Shown here: piece after piece, positions 61,807 through 64,000 of the stretch
Numbering within the stretch: the first letter of the stretch is position 1
Layout of the letters: each line of letters opens with the position of its first letter
Origin: Thermoplasmata archaeon
Lineage (GTDB): Archaea > Thermoplasmatota > E2 > JACPAO01 > JAHFTW01
Assembly: GCA_023269235.1 (NCBI GenBank)
Contig: JAHFTW010000006.1
Span: 1 to 64,000, forward strand
Direction of reading: 5' to 3'
Length of the DNA: 64,000 nt
Notes under the pieces: model-generated
Database searches by the model: none
What the model saw: only the letters and a program-made list of their open reading frames with translations
What the model was told of the DNA's origin: nothing
Made by a program: the position numbers and the translations under genes

Positions 61807-62273
61807 GCCTCCTCCCGGACGGGAGGCTTCCCCATCTTCACGTAGGCGAGGCTCTGGGCGAGCGCGAGGACGATGTCTACGCTGGCGGGGCCGTAGTGCC
61901 CGGTCGCGACCGCGCGGCAGAGGCCGACGACCGACCATGTCGCCGCCGCCGCGAGCGCGCACTGGCGCCGAAGGCGCGGCATGTCGCGGAGCACGGCGAG
62001 GAGCTGGACGGCTCCGCCGAGGGCGAAGAGGAGGCGGACCGCCGCTTCGAGGAACGGGTCCGGCAGGGCGCCGATGGCCGGGACGACGTCGAAGATCGAC
62101 AGGTCGGCGCCCGTGGCGAGCGCCGACCAGAGGATGGCGGAGAGAGCCGAGACGATCTCGGAAAGGTCGGTCTCACGGCGGAGGAGGAGACGAATCAGTT
62201 GGGACACGATCCGCCTCCTCTCGGTCTGCCAGCGGCCATCCGGGCCGGCGAACTCTGAGCCGACTGCATGCAC
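61803..62273 (-). CDS. Multi-pass membrane protein, holin candidate (copy B)
   Basis: Identical to 5121-5591. Confidence 0.5.
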   Translation of the reverse strand: MHAVGSEFAGPDGRWQTERRRIVSQLIRLLLRRETDLSEIVSALSAILWSALATGADLSIFDVVPAIGALPDPFLEAAVRLLFALGGAVQLLAVLRDMPRLRRQCALAAAATWSVVGLCRAVATGHYGPASVDIVLALAQSLAYVKMGKPPVREEA

Positions 62274-62274
62274 G

Positions 62275-62607
62275 TCAGGCCCCGGCCGAGGCCGTCGGCG
62301 GCTTCTCGAGAGCGACGTCGGAAAGCCAGAAGTCGAGCCGGTCGAGGAGAGCGCGGGAGATGAGCCCGACGCCGAACGCGATCGCCGCCGTCGCCTCGGG
62401 GCTCTGCACGACCGGGACGAAGGTCGAGAGGTAGCCGAGGATCACCGCCGCGCCGCCCTTCAGGAAGCTCTTCTGGCGGCGCGCCCACGTCGCCCAGCTC
62501 CATCCCACCGAGGAGCCGGCGGGGCTGACGGACGGGTTCAGCGGCGCGGGCTCGGTGCCCGCTCGGATGAGCTCGTTCGGCGGTTCGGCCGGAGGCTGCG
62601 CGCTCAC
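62275..62607 (-). CDS. Small membrane protein, holin or antiholin candidate (copy B)
   Basis: Identical to 5593-5925. Confidence 0.5.
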   Translation of the reverse strand: MSAQPPAEPPNELIRAGTEPAPLNPSVSPAGSSVGWSWATWARRQKSFLKGGAAVILGYLSTFVPVVQSPEATAAIAFGVGLISRALLDRLDFWLSDVALEKPPTASAGA

Positions 62608-62618
62608 GTCGTCAGCCT

Positions 62619-63008
62619 CTACGTGCGAGGGTCCGGGAGGGCCGCGACCTCCGCGTCGAGCGCGAGGATCTCGGCGAGCGTCCAGCGCTCCTTCGCCGGC
62701 TGGCCCTCGATCAGGGCGCGGATCTTCGGCACGCCGACTTTGATTGCGCCGACGACGAAGGGGAGCCAGGCGGCCGGGCAGAGGATCGTCGCGCCGGCGG
62801 CGAGGAGCCCGGGGAGGAGGTCGAGCCAGACGCCCGCGGCCGCGGAATGGACCTCGGTGATCGGTGCAGCCGCCATGGCGAGGGCCGTCGTCTGTTGCTC
62901 GACGGTGGGCGAGAGGACCTCGACGACGACGACCGTCGGGTTGAGCCGCTTGAAGTCGGCCGCCCATTCCTTCGGCGTGCCGACGGGCATCGTGACGCAG
63001 AGGGTCAT
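62619..63008 (-). CDS. Hypothetical protein, 129 aa (copy B)
   Basis: Identical to 5937-6326. Confidence 0.5.
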   Translation of the reverse strand: MTLCVTMPVGTPKEWAADFKRLNPTVVVVEVLSPTVEQQTTALAMAAAPITEVHSAAAGVWLDLLPGLLAAGATILCPAAWLPFVVGAIKVGVPKIRALIEGQPAKERWTLAEILALDAEVAALPDPRT

Positions 63009-63295
63009 GCGGCACCTCCGACCCTCGGAGGCCAACTCCACTGCCCGGGTTCCGTGCCTTCGCGGGCGCTCGTCACCCAGAGCGTGTCGTGACCGTCGAG
63101 GAAGGCCTGGCCATTGACGCCGGCGACGCCGGGACCGTACTCGTCCGGCCAGATTCGAACGATGATGAGCGGGACGATGTCGCCTTCGGTCGAGGCGTTC
63201 CCCGTTTCGTTGCCGCTCCGCCAGTTCTGGTTGATGCGCGCGGCGTCGTTCGCGGAGAGCTTGTAGTGAACGATCCTGCCGATCGTCGGGGTCAT
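63005..63295 (-). CDS. Hypothetical protein, 96 aa (copy B)
   Basis: Identical to 6323-6613. Confidence 0.6.
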   Translation of the reverse strand: MTPTIGRIVHYKLSANDAARINQNWRSGNETGNASTEGDIVPLIIVRIWPDEYGPGVAGVNGQAFLDGHDTLWVTSAREGTEPGQWSWPPRVGGAA

Positions 63296-63822
63296 ACGGC
63301 ACCTCCGGGCGGGAACGCGGTATCGATGAATGCTCGGATCGCCGCCGCCCGCTCGGGCTTCATGGCGTTCAGCTCGACGGCGAGCGTGAGGAAGGCTCGC
63401 CCGGAGGCCACGAGCGGCCGCAGGACGTCCATGGGCGCCGCCCCGACGGATGCCGCCTTCCACGTGGCGAGAGCGTGGGCCGACGCCTGGAGGCCCGCCT
63501 TGACGTCGAGCAGTACCGCCCGATGGGCGGCGTGAACTTCCGGCGTCTCGGTCCCGACTCGCGCGTCATGCGCGGCGCTCGCCTGGAGGTAGGCCGTCTT
63601 CATCTCCGAGACGATGTCGGCGACCGTGTCCTGCGCCTCGACGACCGGAGCCGCGACCACGGCGCCCGTCGACGTCGTGACGGTTCCGGACGAGCAGCCG
63701 AAGGCGGCGGCCAGGAAGAGCACGCCGAGGACGAGAAGAAGGGCGGGCAGGGCCAGAAGGCCCCGCCCGCGCAGCAGGAGAAACCGGCGGGGAGAGAGCC
63801 GCCGGGGGGAGGTCGCGTTCAC
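63292..63822 (-). CDS. Lipoprotein, o-spanin candidate (copy B)
   Basis: Identical to 6610-7140. Confidence 0.6.
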   Translation of the reverse strand: MNATSPRRLSPRRFLLLRGRGLLALPALLLVLGVLFLAAAFGCSSGTVTTSTGAVVAAPVVEAQDTVADIVSEMKTAYLQASAAHDARVGTETPEVHAAHRAVLLDVKAGLQASAHALATWKAASVGAAPMDVLRPLVASGRAFLTLAVELNAMKPERAAAIRAFIDTAFPPGGAV

Positions 63823-64000
63823 GCCGGCAGCCCCTTCAGCTTGCGCTGGGCCGCGACGTAGCTCCGGAGGGTCTGGGTCACGTAGAGCTCGGGCCTGAAC
63901 CGGCCGGTGCCGAAGTCGGGGAAGACGCGCGGGCAGATGCCCCAGAGGACGAGCGCGTACATCAGCACGGGCTCGACCGCTGCGTAGTCGACGGGGAGCA
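63819..64000 (-). CDS. Hypothetical protein (copy B, C-terminal part only)
   Basis: Matches 7137-7318; the N-terminal part of the gene lies beyond the right edge of the window. Confidence 0.6.
   Translation of the reverse strand, partial: LPVDYAAVEPVLMYALVLWGICPRVFPDFGTGRFRPELYVTQTLRSYVAAQRKLKGLPA

Larger units (their letters stand above)
56683..64000. repeat. Right copy of the 7.3 kb direct repeat
   Basis: Second copy of positions 1-7318. All tail, connector and lysis genes recur at +56,682. The first 0.8 kb differs from the left copy by scattered substitutions that change tape measure, GT and G residues; the rest appears identical. The right end is cut by the window. Confidence 0.95.

Overview
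The window is high-GC (about two thirds G+C by eye), almost gap-free, temperate tailed-phage DNA of siphovirus type. The head module is Mu-like: DUF935 portal, MuF head protein, Mu gpI-like protease with a nested scaffold, major capsid protein. The tail module is lambda-like: tail tube, G/GT chaperones with a -1 frameshift, tape measure, gpL-like protein, giant tail-tip protein. There is an integrase, an S24/CI-type repressor, a Cro-like protein and an attP-like core made of the 3' half of a tRNA-Thr(CGU). A probable inner-membrane coiled-coil plus lipoprotein spanin pair suggests a Gram-negative host. The host itself cannot be named from this sequence.

Layout. Most genes read leftward on the minus strand. 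From the switch at about 39.7 kb leftward come: many tiny coupled ORFs with zinc-knuckle proteins (39.5-35.5 kb); a recombination module (35.5-33 kb); HTH and zinc-ribbon proteins; a helicase-methyltransferase fusion, a nuclease and a SNF2 helicase (31-26 kb); a replication initiator carrying iteron-like repeats (25.5-24.2 kb); small accessory proteins and a RusA resolvase (24-18.2 kb); terminase (18.2-16.2 kb); a ParB-like gene broken by one stop codon; portal, MuF, protease/scaffold and capsid (14.5-8.8 kb); a lysis-like cassette inside the structural operon (7.1-4.3 kb); connectors, tail tube, chaperones and the start of a tape measure gene that leaves the window at position 1. Rightward from 39.8 kb run the repressor, a predicted secreted protein, a HicB-like protein and the integrase, followed by an HNH gene on the opposite strand and the att core at 43.1 kb. 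Right of att are five small plus-strand genes, then (minus strand) the tail-tip region, a complete tape measure gene (51.6-56.8 kb) and a second copy of the tail, connector and lysis genes.

The largest-scale feature is a direct repeat: positions 1-7318 recur at 56683-64000 (offset 56,682). I see no difference from about position 800 onward, but the tape measure start and chaperone genes at the left end have diverged. The window therefore spans more than one phage genome of about 56.7 kb. It is either a tandem pair of related prophages joined at the att core near 43.1 kb, or an assembly that ran around a circular or concatemeric genome through two tape-measure variants.

Start codons overlap the previous stop (ATGA or GTGA) at dozens of junctions, so most genes are probably translated by coupling from few promoters. 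The visible promoters share a TACATT-like -10 box 6-7 nt before the ATG, which suggests leaderless transcripts.
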